A stretch of 64,000 nt of DNA, from NCBI GenBank assembly GCA_014695325.1, contig JACJNZ010000048.1, positions 310,001-374,000 of the forward strand, written 5' to 3'. Shown in pieces: positions 25,663 to 34,520 of the stretch. Numbering within the stretch: the first letter of the stretch is position 1; every line of letters begins with the position of its first letter. The stretch is from Cyanobacteria bacterium FACHB-502. Lineage in GTDB: Bacteria > Cyanobacteriota > Cyanobacteriia > Elainellales > Elainellaceae. Under the pieces are notes generated by a model. The model saw only the letters and a program-made list of their open reading frames with translations. It did no database searches and was not told where the DNA came from. The position numbers and the translations under genes were made by a program.

Positions 25663-26829
25663 TTGCATACTGCCCCAACTGCAACTGATCTTCAGATCAA
25701 TGCTGAGATCAACGCTCCGATCGCTGCTCCCGCTTCATCTGGCGGCAATTCCACTCCAGAAGACATTTCGCTAAACCGTCTGCTGCAAGTCAAAGAGATT
25801 TACTATGAGCCTGCTGTATTAGAGTATGGGCGCGGACAGGAGATCCTCTCGCGTTATCCCAATGCGCGTCAGGTTGAGGTCGCTTCGCACTGGAAAATCC
25901 CCGATCTGCACGCCAACGAAGATTCAGTTGAGCATTGGAACCTGATCAAGCGCACGGTGCTGGTGCTGGGCGTGAAGAAATCGATCCAGGTGCGTCCAAA
26001 CGATCGCAGCGCAGACTTTATTGCCCCGTCCCATTCAAACGGGTGCGCGATGGCTTGCTCCTATTGCTTTGTTGCTCGCCGCAAGGGTTTCGCCAATCCA
26101 ATTACGACGTTTGTGAATATCGAGCAGATTCAAAAATATCTTAAGCGACACGCTGCACGACAGGGCGAAAAGACGATTTCTTCTCAAACTGATCCCCAAA
26201 ACTGGGTATATGAGATCGGAGAGAACAGCGATTGCTCGGTGGATGCTGCGATCTGCGATAACGTAAAGGATTTGATTACGCTCTTTCGTGATATTCCAAA
26301 TGCCAAAGCGACCTTTGCGACGAAGCGAGTGAATCGTGATTTGCTCAATTACGATCCACAGGGCAAGACTCGAATTCGCTTTAGCGTCATGCCTCAATCG
26401 ATTGCTCAGGTGGTAGATATTAGAACGTCCAGCATTGACGATCGCATTAATGCCGTGAATGATTTTGTGAGCGCAGGCTATGAAGTGCATCTCAATTTCG
26501 CGCCCGTCATCTATCACGAGAACTGGAAAGAAAACTACACCGCTCTGTTTCAGCAAATCGACGACACTCTATCCCCTACAGCGAAGGCACAGCTTCAGAG
26601 CGAGGTGATTTTCCTGACGCACAACGAAGGGCTACATAGCGTGAATATGGGCTGGCATCCGCAGGGCGAGAACCTGCTGTGGCGACCCGATTTGCAGGAG
26701 CCGAAGTATTCCCAGAATGGCGATGTTAACGTGCGATATAAGCGCGGCTTTAAGGGACAGCTCGTGTCGAGCTTCTGCGATTTGCTTAAGCAGCATTTGC
26801 CCTACTGCAATATTCGCTATGCGTTCTAA
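25663..26829 (+). CDS. Second SPL-like radical SAM protein
   Basis: 388 residues from TTG 25663 (CCAGGAG upstream). The radical SAM cluster motif is NGCAMACSYCF (CxxxCxxC). Downstream features such as ISSQTDPQNW, TKRVNRDLL, RIRFSVMPQ and LNFAPVIYHENWKENY resemble the SPL family but are much more diverged than in the divergent neighbour; the SCYTD-type Cys is replaced by SSQTD. It may be a partner subunit or a different lesion/RNA-modifying enzyme. The intergenic region (25464-25662) must carry both promoters. Confidence 0.82.
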   Translation: MHTAPTATDLQINAEINAPIAAPASSGGNSTPEDISLNRLLQVKEIYYEPAVLEYGRGQEILSRYPNARQVEVASHWKIPDLHANEDSVEHWNLIKRTVLVLGVKKSIQVRPNDRSADFIAPSHSNGCAMACSYCFVARRKGFANPITTFVNIEQIQKYLKRHAARQGEKTISSQTDPQNWVYEIGENSDCSVDAAICDNVKDLITLFRDIPNAKATFATKRVNRDLLNYDPQGKTRIRFSVMPQSIAQVVDIRTSSIDDRINAVNDFVSAGYEVHLNFAPVIYHENWKENYTALFQQIDDTLSPTAKAQLQSEVIFLTHNEGLHSVNMGWHPQGENLLWRPDLQEPKYSQNGDVNVRYKRGFKGQLVSSFCDLLKQHLPYCNIRYAF

Positions 26830-26855
26830 TCTAGCTCGATAGAAACAAAAGAAAT

Positions 26856-26880
26856 AAAAAAAAGGGGGCTGAGTTGCCCC
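26856..26880 (-). terminator. Rho-independent terminator of tmRNA
   Basis: On the minus strand GGGGC-AACTCA-GCCCC(C) is followed by eight T residues, 25 bp past the tmRNA 3' end. It may also help end the convergent SPL-like gene. Confidence 0.82.
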
Positions 26881-26905
26881 TCATTTATTTAGTGTTGATT
26901 TTAAG

Positions 26906-27288
26906 TGGAGCCGACGGGAGTCGAACCCGTGTCCAAATTGGGTATTTGCATGCCGATCGTTCACAGGTTTAGCTTCTCTGATCCTCGAAGCGGGAACCGT
27001 CACTTATCCCGGACGATGGGATTCTCTGGTAAAGTCTTAACTAGATCGTTGACCAGAGGCAATAATCTAGAGCATCCGTTGAGGTTTGTCTGTAACTCTT
27101 AACGGAGTCAAATCACAGACGCTCGAACCAGTTTTTGGTGTTAGGCAGCAGCTAGTGCTTGCTTACGAGCAAAGGGCTTAATTTCATTTGCACCTATTGT
27201 GTTGAGCCATTGATTTTCGAGAGGTAGCTCGCTCTCGACCTGCATCACGACATAACGTTCGCCAACCTGTCGAAACCGTTACAGCCCC
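26906..27288 (-). ncRNA. ssrA: Transfer-messenger RNA (tmRNA)
   Basis: The minus strand begins GGGGCTGTAACGGTTTCGAC, and its 3' part ends GGGTTCGACTCCCGTCGGCTCC plus discriminator A (split here as T-arm GGGTTCGACTCCC and acceptor CGGCTCC). The 5' GGGGCTG pairs with 3' CGGCTCC, including two G-U pairs. CCA is not encoded (CTT follows). The tag ORF at 27141-27191 encodes ANEIKPFARKQALAAA and TAA. With SmpB it rescues stalled ribosomes and adds the degradation tag. It is a one-piece tmRNA of 383 nt, the usual cyanobacterial arrangement. Confidence 0.95.
27141..27191 (-). other. tmRNA tag-peptide reading frame
   Basis: Resume codon GCA at 27191-27189 and stop TAA at 27143-27141. The 16-residue tag ANEIKPFARKQALAAA keeps the cyanobacterial core (PFARK) but ends in LAAA where many cyanobacteria have APVAA. 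Confidence 0.9.
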
Positions 27289-27300
27289 GTGCGTATATTT

Positions 27301-27306
27301 ATTATA
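27301..27306 (-). promoter_or_regulatory. -10 box of ssrA
   Basis: TATAAT on the minus strand ends 12 bp before the mature tmRNA 5' end, so a short 5' leader may be removed. A TTTACA-like element lies upstream at a longer than usual spacing. Confidence 0.55.
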
Positions 27307-27507
27307 GCATCAGAATTTTGCTGTGGATGTAAAGCTACGGGAAGAGCCTTTATTGATGGGTCAGCGTTAACAGGATTACACCTCTCCGATCGGTTGCTGC
27401 ATGGGGGCTAACAAGGAATGGCTTTGCCAGTCAATTGCTCCAGCATCGCCATCCCCTCGCTTGATAAACCCGACCGATCAGTTTGCAGTTAGTGGAGTCA
27501 GGTGGTT

Positions 27508-28167
27508 TTATGGTTCCACCGTAACCGGAGTTCCCACTTCAACCAGCTCATAGAGCTTACGAACATCTTCGTTATACATCCGCACGCAGCCGTGGGAAGC
27601 AGCCCTTCCGATCGACTCTCGATTAGGTGTTCCGTGGAAGCCAATCCAATTGAGTCCATCGGTCCAAAACCCAATCCATCGATCGCCGAGCGGATTATCG
27701 TTACCGGGCGGCATCTGTTCTCCAGTTAACGGGTTCGTCCAGCCTGGATGCTCCAGCTTTTGCATGACCGTAAAACTGCCCGTTGGCGTTTCCCAACCGG
27801 GTCTGCCGATCGCCACCGAATATCTGGCTTTCACTTCGTTGCCTTCATAGACATATACACGTCGCTCACCCAGCTTTAGCACCAGCCGTACAGTTAAACT
27901 TTCGGGCAAAACTGGCTTGATCGGCGGCAGTTCGGGAGGAAAAAAAGGCAGCGCACTACTGCGAACAGACACAGAGGATTCTGCTGGAACGGCAGGAGCA
28001 GTTTGTGCAGTTACGGGCAGAGTCACCATCAGGAGGCTAACCCCCAGAGGAATTTGAAGAAGGCGAGTAAAAAGAGACACGATCGCAGTTGGGTAGGAGA
28101 ATGACTGAGTTCGATTTACAAAACTTCCTGCTTCGGTTTTAACCGATTCGCAACCGAGGTTTACCAC
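27508..28167 (-). CDS. L,D-transpeptidase (YkuD domain)
   Basis: 219 residues from GTG 28167; an internal GTG at 28080 is an alternative and would place the signal peptide at the very N-terminus. Signal or anchor: [20 protein letters not shown]. YkuD domain (about 95-218): [37 protein letters not shown] and the catalytic SHGCVRM. It forms 3-3 peptidoglycan cross-links or attaches proteins to the wall. The start GTG overlaps the stop of the upstream proline-rich gene by 7 bp, which suggests translational coupling. Confidence 0.9.
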   Translation of the reverse strand: MVNLGCESVKTEAGSFVNRTQSFSYPTAIVSLFTRLLQIPLGVSLLMVTLPVTAQTAPAVPAESSVSVRSSALPFFPPELPPIKPVLPESLTVRLVLKLGERRVYVYEGNEVKARYSVAIGRPGWETPTGSFTVMQKLEHPGWTNPLTGEQMPPGNDNPLGDRWIGFWTDGLNWIGFHGTPNRESIGRAASHGCVRMYNEDVRKLYELVEVGTPVTVEP

Positions 28168-28706
28168 AGAGCGCGAGGGCTAGTGTTATTAGCTCCTGTT
28201 GGCGGTGTTGTTCTGGGTGAGGTTGGGCTGGGCGAAGGAGTGGTGCGCGGCGTGATGCCTGACGGAGCAGGTGAAGGCGTCGGAGTGGTGCGGGGTGTAG
28301 GCAACCCAGGCGAAGGAGAAGGCGTGAACGTTGGAGCAGGACTCGGCGTGGGGCTTGGTGTAGATAGTCCAGGTGAGGGAGAAGGGGTGAACGTTGGAGC
28401 AGGACTCGGCGTAGGGTTTGGTGTAGATAGTCCAGGTGAGGGAGAAGGGGTGAACGTTGGAGCAGGACTCGGCGTAGGGTTTGGTGTAGATAGTCCAGGC
28501 GAAGGGGTGGGTGTTGGAGTAGGACTCGGCGTGAGAGGTGCTGGCGAGGGAGAAGGAGTGGGCGTTGGAGCGATCGGCGAAGGCGTGGGTTGGGGGACAT
28601 CTTGGGCTAGCCCCTTTTGCATATCACCAATTCCTGCCGTTAGCAGCAGAACGGTCAGGGGCAACGAAATCTTGAGAAAAGCAGATGACTGCTTAGCCAT
28701 AATCAC
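28161..28706 (-). CDS. Secreted proline-rich repeat protein
   Basis: 181 residues. A signal peptide (about 8-34, [16 protein letters not shown]-like, ending around KGLAQD) is followed by a low-complexity Pro/Thr/Ser region made of a 21-residue repeat ([20 protein letters not shown] plus Leu), present three times with diverged flanks. It is likely periplasmic or wall-associated and extended. Its end overlaps the L,D-transpeptidase gene. I do not recognise a specific function; a wall-spanning spacer or a target of the transpeptidase are possibilities. Confidence 0.7.
   Translation of the reverse strand: MIMAKQSSAFLKISLPLTVLLLTAGIGDMQKGLAQDVPQPTPSPIAPTPTPSPSPAPLTPSPTPTPTPSPGLSTPNPTPSPAPTFTPSPSPGLSTPNPTPSPAPTFTPSPSPGLSTPSPTPSPAPTFTPSPSPGLPTPRTTPTPSPAPSGITPRTTPSPSPTSPRTTPPTGANNTSPRALW
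28306..28512. repeat. 63-bp tandem repeat inside the proline-rich gene
   Basis: The segment beginning GTGAACGTTGGAGCAGGA on the plus strand occurs at 28324, 28387 and 28450, exactly 63 bp apart, with more diverged units on both sides. The repeat keeps the reading frame (21 codons). Confidence 0.88.
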
Positions 28707-28819
28707 TCCTTACTTCACTTCAGTATTTCAGTAACGTTATCACTTCAAAGCGGTTCTCTGCCCTGGCACAATGTTGACTTTAGCCCACACCTTGCCCAGC
28801 TTCGAGGGGGGTGGCTCTT

Positions 28820-30649
28820 TTAGCGATCGCACGACAAATTGCCATTGACCAGTTTGCCGGTTTGCCAGGTGCCGCGCTGTGATCGTCCATCATTGAACAG
28901 AAAAATTCCGTCTCCATGACAGCGATTGTTCTGAAATGCACCCACATAGCGGTTGCCATCGCCCAAAAGCCAGATGCCCAGCCCCTCAAAGCGATCGGCT
29001 TTGAACTGTCCGATATAGCGTTTGCCGTTCGAGAAGCTGTAGGTGCCGCATCCTTCACGCTTGCCATTGCGGAATTCTCCGTCATAGCGATTGCCTGTAG
29101 GAAACACCATAATTCCTCGTCCGTCAGCAGGGCGATGAATCGCAGTTTCCCCTTTGAGGGAATTGGCATCTAGGGAGCCGTAATAACGAGTGCCATCAGC
29201 ATACTCATAGCTGGGCTTGCTAGACGACGGTAAGGAGGGGGGTGGAGGTTCCCGACAGGGTAAATTAGGCAGAACAGGAGCCTGGTCAGAAGGTTGCTGT
29301 CCGGGCAGAGTAGCAGATGGCACACTGGATGTTGGCACAGTAGAAGCTGGCACAGTGGACTGGAGGCGAGAGGGTATCAGGTGGCTGGATAGCGCAATTG
29401 CCGCTGCAACGAAACCACCGATCGCCAACCGCAGTTTCCAGGGCGAAGTCTGAAATCCAGCTAGGGTAATTGTTTTGGGAGTGGTTGCCGAGGCAGGGAG
29501 AACGGGGAACGGGCTAGGAGCAAGGGTGGGAGCAACCTCTGAGGGTGAGGACTCTTTGGGGAGGAATGTTCCCTCTAAGTTTCCGTCAGCAGGAAAGCTT
29601 TTTTCAAAGGCTGGACTTACTGGGTCTGCGGCATCTTCTGCGGCAGTGACAAACGGCTCAGCGACTGAAACAAAGGGTACTATTCCTCCAAAGGAAGAAT
29701 CTTGACCCATCGCCTCTGCGGCCTCGTCGGATTCCTCAAATGCCATGAGCGTGGTGAAATCCCCGATTTCCTCAGGTTCGTCATCCGGGCATTCGCCTTG
29801 CTCAGCAATCAGTTGCTCGATCGCCTGCAAGGGTTCTTCAACCGTTTGATAGCGGTCTTTGAAGTGGTAACGCACCATGCGATCGAGGATTTCGGCAAAT
29901 GCCTCGCTCACGGGTGGATCAAGCGCTTGCCAGAGGAGTTCGCCGGTCTGGAAATCGCGCTGAAGCTGACTGGGGCGCACTCCCGTCAACGCTTGAATCC
30001 CAATCATGCCGACAGCATAAAGGTCACTGCTGTAGCGTGGACTGCCGCTAACCTGCTCAGGCGGCATATAGCCCTGTGTGCCAATCGAGATGGTGAGGGG
30101 TTGCTCCAAGGGCGAATCGTCCAGTAGAGTGCTGACTTGCTTCACGGCCCCAAAGTCGATCAAGACGAGCTTGCCATCTTTATGACGGCGGATTAGATTC
30201 GAGGGTTTAATATCCCGATGAATGACTTGCTGCTGATGGACAAAAGACAAAATCCCTAAAATGTCGTGCAGCCGTCGCAGCGTTTGCCCTTCCGTCCATT
30301 GCAGCACGCGGTTGTCGAGCGGTTGACCTTCAATAAATTCTTGAACCAGGAAAAATTCCTGGTTGTCTTCAAAGTGAGCGAGCAAACGCGGAATCTGATC
30401 ATGATTGCCCAGGCGGTAAAGCACGGCTGCCTCTGTGTCAAACAACCGCTTTGCGACCTGCCATCGCGTCATGTTTTTGCTGTGAGGATGAAGCTGCTTG
30501 ACCACGCAAAGGGGATACCCCGGCAACTGCGTATCCTTTGCCAGGAAGGTCTGGCTAAATCCACCCGATCCCAGTTGCCGAATTACGCAATAGCGTCCGC
30601 TAAGGAGCCGATCGGGAAGCAGCTTTTGAAATCGCTTAATGGAGTCCAA
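28820..30649 (-). CDS. Ser/Thr protein kinase fused to MORN repeats
   Basis: 609 residues from TTG 30649. Kinase domain (about 20-285): Gly loop GSGGFSQTF, Lys51, catalytic HRDIKPSN (Asp146), DFG as IDFGAVK (165-167) and GTQGYMPPEQ in the activation segment, all residues of an active Hanks-type kinase. An acidic/Ser/Pro linker and a membrane segment (about 395-420, LAIGGFVAAAIALSSHLIP) follow. The C-terminal part (about 480-605) has four or five MORN repeats (GNRYDGEFRNGKREGCG, GKRYIGQFKADRFEGLG, GNRYVGAFQNNRCHGDG). MORN repeats probably lie outside the cytoplasm and bind lipid or wall. Downstream are the proline-rich and transpeptidase genes. Confidence 0.9.
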   Translation of the reverse strand: MDSIKRFQKLLPDRLLSGRYCVIRQLGSGGFSQTFLAKDTQLPGYPLCVVKQLHPHSKNMTRWQVAKRLFDTEAAVLYRLGNHDQIPRLLAHFEDNQEFFLVQEFIEGQPLDNRVLQWTEGQTLRRLHDILGILSFVHQQQVIHRDIKPSNLIRRHKDGKLVLIDFGAVKQVSTLLDDSPLEQPLTISIGTQGYMPPEQVSGSPRYSSDLYAVGMIGIQALTGVRPSQLQRDFQTGELLWQALDPPVSEAFAEILDRMVRYHFKDRYQTVEEPLQAIEQLIAEQGECPDDEPEEIGDFTTLMAFEESDEAAEAMGQDSSFGGIVPFVSVAEPFVTAAEDAADPVSPAFEKSFPADGNLEGTFLPKESSPSEVAPTLAPSPFPVLPASATTPKTITLAGFQTSPWKLRLAIGGFVAAAIALSSHLIPSRLQSTVPASTVPTSSVPSATLPGQQPSDQAPVLPNLPCREPPPPSLPSSSKPSYEYADGTRYYGSLDANSLKGETAIHRPADGRGIMVFPTGNRYDGEFRNGKREGCGTYSFSNGKRYIGQFKADRFEGLGIWLLGDGNRYVGAFQNNRCHGDGIFLFNDGRSQRGTWQTGKLVNGNLSCDR

Positions 30650-31065
30650 GGTTCTCTAGTCTCTGAAGAAGATTCCATAAACTGAAGCTCAAAGTTAAGC
30701 TCAGAGGACGTAGATGCACTCTACAACAATAATTATGTCCAATTGGTGATTGCAATGTTCACTTAGGCAGAGAAATTCGTCAGACTTTAGTACAGGATTC
30801 CCTCATCCGCCCTCATCTTCCCACCTCTTTTACCATTCCCATTATGGGAAAAAGGAGAGCTGGATCAGAAGTTTCTCTGTGTTTTCTACCTGTCTGCATG
30901 GGAGCGGGATTGAGGGTGCGGGCAAGCTTTCAGGCAGGAGGCTTCACTAACCGCTCGTCCGCAATCGCTCGTCTGCAATCAGGCGTCTGCAATCGGGAAA
31001 AACAATGGCGCAAAAATAGCAGGGCAGCAGGGTGCGTAAGCCAACCTCATCCCCCATCTACCTTC
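30650..31065. other. Intergenic region with a triple 14-bp repeat
   Basis: 416 bp upstream of the kinase gene and downstream of the GDSL gene. Apart from the three 14-bp repeats (30954-30995) and the kinase promoter region, I see nothing identifiable. Confidence 0.5.
30954..30995. repeat. 14-bp tandem repeat, three copies
   Basis: CTCGTCCGCAATCG, CTCGTCTGCAATCA and GGCGTCTGCAATCG follow without spacer. Confidence 0.75.
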
Positions 31066-32133
31066 TTATCCCTCCTTCGCCCGATCGCGCCTTTGCCGCC
31101 AAAGTGCTCCTGCCCCTGCGAGAACGCCCAGTGTGCCGATCGCCGACAGTCCGCCTAACGGAAAAGAAGTGGGCTGGACAGCTGTGGGTCGATCGATCAG
31201 CGTGAGCGCATTATCGCTAATTTGTCGATGGGCAGCCGTGGTGGGATGGAGGTTATCCCAGAACAAATGGCGATCGGGCTGGGCGCAAATGGTTCCGGTC
31301 GTGCGGCTGTAGCAGGGCGTGGTCAGGTCGCTGAAGTCGCGATTGTCTGTGGCTTGCACATAAAGTCTGCCGATATCGAGCCGCATTAAATCGACTTCAG
31401 GTAAGGCACGCTGCAACTCGTCGAGCTGTTGGCTGAGAAGCTGGTTGTGTCGATCGCTCAGGCGATTGAGGGTCTGAACGACGGTCTGACCTTGCTGCTT
31501 TGCCAGAGGCGTTTCACCCAGGGCGGGCAGATTGGCAACCAGAAAATGCCTTGCCCCCGACTGATAAAGGGACTCGATCGCTTTCACAATGTTTTGCACC
31601 GGGACGGACGGATTCGGTTCCTGCCCGTTTGAATTGGAACGGTTGATGCCCGACAGATAATCGTTTGCGCCCATCCAGATCACATAAAGCGCGTTGGGGT
31701 CAGCAGTTCGATCGGCAAGGAGCTGTTGGAATTCAACAATCTGGGTTTGCAGTCCCGGAATTGCGCCACTGATCGCGCTGCTGGTTCCCGTGGTGGCTCC
31801 GCCATAGGCAAAGTTCACGCTGTCTATGCCAGACGATTCGCTGCTTTGAGGATTGGGCAGGACGGCGATCGGGGTGGGGGTGAGGTTGAGCTTTTCTGCC
31901 AGATAGTCGATCCACACTGGACCATTGGAAAACCGTCCCTGGTAGTAGGGCGAAGGCGGCGCACCTGTACCTAGGAACTGTTTTGAGGCATTGAAGACGT
32001 TGCCTGTGTCGGAGAGGCTATCGCCAAACACATAGAGTTTCTGAAAGGGAGCGGCGATCGTTCTGCCAGGCAGCAAACCTGTGAATAGGGCAGCACTCGC
32101 CAGCAGCAGCGGCAGTTTTAGGCGGTATCGCAT
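31066..32133 (-). CDS. Exported GDSL/SGNH esterase
   Basis: 355 residues. A signal peptide is followed by block I YVFGDSLSDTGNVF (nucleophile Ser), then NFAYGGATTG (block II Gly), WMGANDYLSG (block III Asn) and DNLHPTTAAH (block V Asp-His). The C-terminus has a hydrophobic helix followed by RQRRDRAKEG, like a sorting or anchoring tail, but without a PEP motif. It hydrolyses esters or lipids; the exact substrate is unknown. It is a single gene, with the divergent DUF3370 gene 264 bp away. Confidence 0.88.
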   Translation of the reverse strand: MRYRLKLPLLLASAALFTGLLPGRTIAAPFQKLYVFGDSLSDTGNVFNASKQFLGTGAPPSPYYQGRFSNGPVWIDYLAEKLNLTPTPIAVLPNPQSSESSGIDSVNFAYGGATTGTSSAISGAIPGLQTQIVEFQQLLADRTADPNALYVIWMGANDYLSGINRSNSNGQEPNPSVPVQNIVKAIESLYQSGARHFLVANLPALGETPLAKQQGQTVVQTLNRLSDRHNQLLSQQLDELQRALPEVDLMRLDIGRLYVQATDNRDFSDLTTPCYSRTTGTICAQPDRHLFWDNLHPTTAAHRQISDNALTLIDRPTAVQPTSFPLGGLSAIGTLGVLAGAGALWRQRRDRAKEG

Positions 32134-32396
32134 TGATGGTTAGCGTCCTGTATCAGAGGGTAGTAAGTCTTTTCTGGTGTAGCGAATCGATCGGGGTTTT
32201 GACAGTGCCTAGAAGAATAATTGTGGAATGGATGCGCTTGACGAGAAGCTTTGAGGAGTTGTAGGAATCTTGAGAACCGCTCTAAAAAACGCCGAAATCC
32301 AAAATTCAAAGCCCATGAATTGCCCTTAAATTCCGAGTGAAGAAGGTGACCAAAACGTACTACAATCCGTCCGATCGCTTCAAGGAGAAAAGGGCA

Positions 32397-33788
32397 ATGC
32401 TGAGCGGAATCCTGGCAATGGCAGTTATGGCGCAAACTCCCCCCCAACCCGCACCACAAACTCCGGCAACTCCCCCCCAACCCGCGCCGCAGGAGATTGT
32501 GCAGCCGCAGGAAGTTCGATCGCTTTCCGGCAGTCTTGATCGAGTTCCGGTGTTTAACAGCAACAGCCCTGAACTGGTGAAAGAAGAAGGCATTTTGCTC
32601 TCGACCTTTTCGCCGGAGGGCAAAGCCGATCGATCAGCGCATCTCAACTTTCCGTTTAATGGACGGTTTGATATGTTTGCTCATCACGTTTACCGCGCCG
32701 ATAACCCGGAAGATTTGCGGAGTCTGTATCTGGGCGTTTTGGTGTACAATCCGGGCGATCGTCCAGTGAGGGTGGAAGTGCTGCAAGGCGCAAGCTATCT
32801 GAGCCAGCCCGATGCCCCCTTTATCACGCTGCCGCCCGTGGTGGATAATCCGCAGGGAACGGTGTTTGCAGGTCCCGGCAGTCGGGTGATGAGCGATGTG
32901 CTGCGCGGCGATCGAGAAGCGATTTTTCCGGCACAAATTGAGATTCCGCCCCGCTCTTATCAGCTTTTAATGAATCTGCCGATTCCGGTTGCCACGCTGA
33001 CTCCGCCCCTAAACGGACGATCAACCCTGATGCGGCTCCGCAGTAATGGATCAGTGTATCTGGCAAGCCTGGCACTCAGGGCAAGGCAAAATCCAGACGG
33101 CTCCGAGCTTGCCCCCACCCTAACCGAATGGACGAGCCTGCTGGAAACCGGAAAGCTGGCTTCCTCTCGCGATCGAACTCCCACTCCCCCTGATCAAACG
33201 AGCGGTCAGGTTATCTACGGTCGAGTTGCCGGGGTCGCAGAAGGATCACGCTGGGAAGCTCAGCTCACCGATTCAGGCGCAACCGATCTGGCAATTCCGG
33301 CGCCCGGTGCGGCGTTTTCCTACGGACTCGCAACGCTGCTGGGCGGCAGACTCGGAACCGAACAAAATCAGTCGGCTCGAATGCTGGTGCGCTATCCTGA
33401 CACGGCATACCAGGCACACGGCAATTACGGCATTGAGTACGATCTGACGCTGCCTTTGCACAATCCTGGCAGTCAGCCGCAGACGGTGACGATCGCTCTA
33501 GAAACCCCCATTAAAGAAGACACCCTGAGCCAAAACGGGCTACGCTTTTTCGAGCCATTGCCCACCCAGACTTTCTTTCGGGGAACGGTGCGGGTGCGCT
33601 ACACCGACGATCGAGGCTTACCTCAAACGCGCTATGTGCATCTGGTGCAGCGACGGGGGCAGCAGGGCGAACCGATCGTGACGCTCAATTTGCCTGCGGG
33701 AGGTCGGCGACTGGTGCAGTTCAGCTTTTTGTATCCGCCAGATTCAACCCCACCGCAGGTTTTGACGGTGAGGACGGCGCAGCCTTGA
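32397..33788 (+). CDS. DUF3370-domain exported protein
   Basis: I choose ATG 32397 because AAGGAG lies nine bases upstream; a GTG at 32337 is less likely. 463 residues with a short hydrophobic start (LSGILAMAVMAQ), a Pro/Gln-rich linker and then the DUF3370 domain covering nearly all the rest (SLDRVPVFNSNSPELVKEEG, FDMFAHHVYRA, VYNPGDRPVRVEVLQG). The family is restricted to cyanobacteria and is probably periplasmic or outer-membrane associated. Function unknown. The stop codon lies inside a short tandem repeat. Confidence 0.85.
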   Translation: MLSGILAMAVMAQTPPQPAPQTPATPPQPAPQEIVQPQEVRSLSGSLDRVPVFNSNSPELVKEEGILLSTFSPEGKADRSAHLNFPFNGRFDMFAHHVYRADNPEDLRSLYLGVLVYNPGDRPVRVEVLQGASYLSQPDAPFITLPPVVDNPQGTVFAGPGSRVMSDVLRGDREAIFPAQIEIPPRSYQLLMNLPIPVATLTPPLNGRSTLMRLRSNGSVYLASLALRARQNPDGSELAPTLTEWTSLLETGKLASSRDRTPTPPDQTSGQVIYGRVAGVAEGSRWEAQLTDSGATDLAIPAPGAAFSYGLATLLGGRLGTEQNQSARMLVRYPDTAYQAHGNYGIEYDLTLPLHNPGSQPQTVTIALETPIKEDTLSQNGLRFFEPLPTQTFFRGTVRVRYTDDRGLPQTRYVHLVQRRGQQGEPIVTLNLPAGGRRLVQFSFLYPPDSTPPQVLTVRTAQP

Positions 33789-33827
33789 TCCGACCTTGAT
33801 CTGCTCTTGATCTGCCTTGATCTGCCA
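33783..33827. repeat. 10-12 bp repeat spanning the DUF3370 stop codon
   Basis: Four copies of CTTGATCTGC-like units (CCTTGATCCGA, CCTTGATCTGCT, CTTGATCTG, CCTTGATCTG). The first contains the TGA stop of the upstream gene. Confidence 0.65.
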
Positions 33828-33839
33828 ATGTGCGATCCG

Positions 33840-34217
33840 CTAGCTCTGGGTCGGGAAACAGCGCAGTGGTCCACTTGCCACCCGGTTCACCGCTTCGTAT
33901 GCCCAGTCATTGGGGGTGACATCGGGAAACTTAGAGGCAAACTGACCCGCCGGACAGGAAATGGTCGGCTCCTCGGTCAGGGGGCGTGGATCGGGGCGGC
34001 TGTCTTCCTGGGAAAATCCGGGTGTGTCGGTCGATCGATTCGGAATGGGCGAAGTCGGTGAAACTGGGCTGGGCTGGGTTTCGATCGTTGGAGCCGGAGC
34101 AGGAACGGGAATCGTTTGAGCCGAAGCCCCACTGAAACCCGGAAGCACGGCGACAGATGCCAGCGCGATCATGCCAGGAAGCGTGCGAAAAAGGGTACGA
34201 AGCGTTAAGCGATTCAT
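33840..34217 (-). CDS. Small exported protein with a single SLH-like segment
   Basis: Start ATG 34217 gives 125 residues with a clear signal peptide (LRTLFRTLPGMIALASVAVL, cleaved around SGASAQ). A Pro/Ser/Thr linker follows, then a short C-terminal segment FPDVTPNDWAYEAVNRVA, which is the start of an S-layer homology domain. A full SLH is about 45-50 residues, so the segment is truncated or minimal. Such short SLH-like proteins are frequent in cyanobacteria and may bind pyruvylated wall polymers. Confidence 0.68.
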   Translation of the reverse strand: MNRLTLRTLFRTLPGMIALASVAVLPGFSGASAQTIPVPAPAPTIETQPSPVSPTSPIPNRSTDTPGFSQEDSRPDPRPLTEEPTISCPAGQFASKFPDVTPNDWAYEAVNRVASGPLRCFPTQS

Positions 34218-34520
34218 AAAGCGATTTATGGAGATAGTTCGAGATAAATCTGGATAAACAGCGATGCAAGGCAGTTCCCCGAATGGGGTCATCGATTGAA
34301 GGGGCGATCGCAGTGCATTCCATTCTAAAAGGTTTCGATTCTGGACAGTGTTTGAACAGATATTGCGCTTGCTCAATCGATCGCCCGATCGCCCCCCGTC
34401 CCAGGAAAAATCCCTGCTTATCAAGATCCACCTTAAGTAAGGGTTTCTCACTTGATCAAATTGCTAGAGTTGCCAGTGCAGCTTTGACGGAAAACGGGCA
34501 AAAGCGACAAGGAGGCAGCG
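34218..34520. other. Divergent intergenic region, 303 bp
   Basis: Promoter region for the SLH-like and aldo/keto reductase genes. No RNA or repeat found. Confidence 0.45.

Noticed and set aside
26905-27102. Plus-strand ORF of 65 codons over the tmRNA
   Set aside because: It lies entirely in the tmRNA gene, whose acceptor stem, T-arm and tag are clear on the minus strand.
28183-28734. Plus-strand Gly/Val-rich ORF opposite the proline-rich gene
   Set aside because: It is the mirror of the Pro/Thr/Ser repeat and has no ribosome-binding site. The minus frame has a signal peptide and couples with the transpeptidase.
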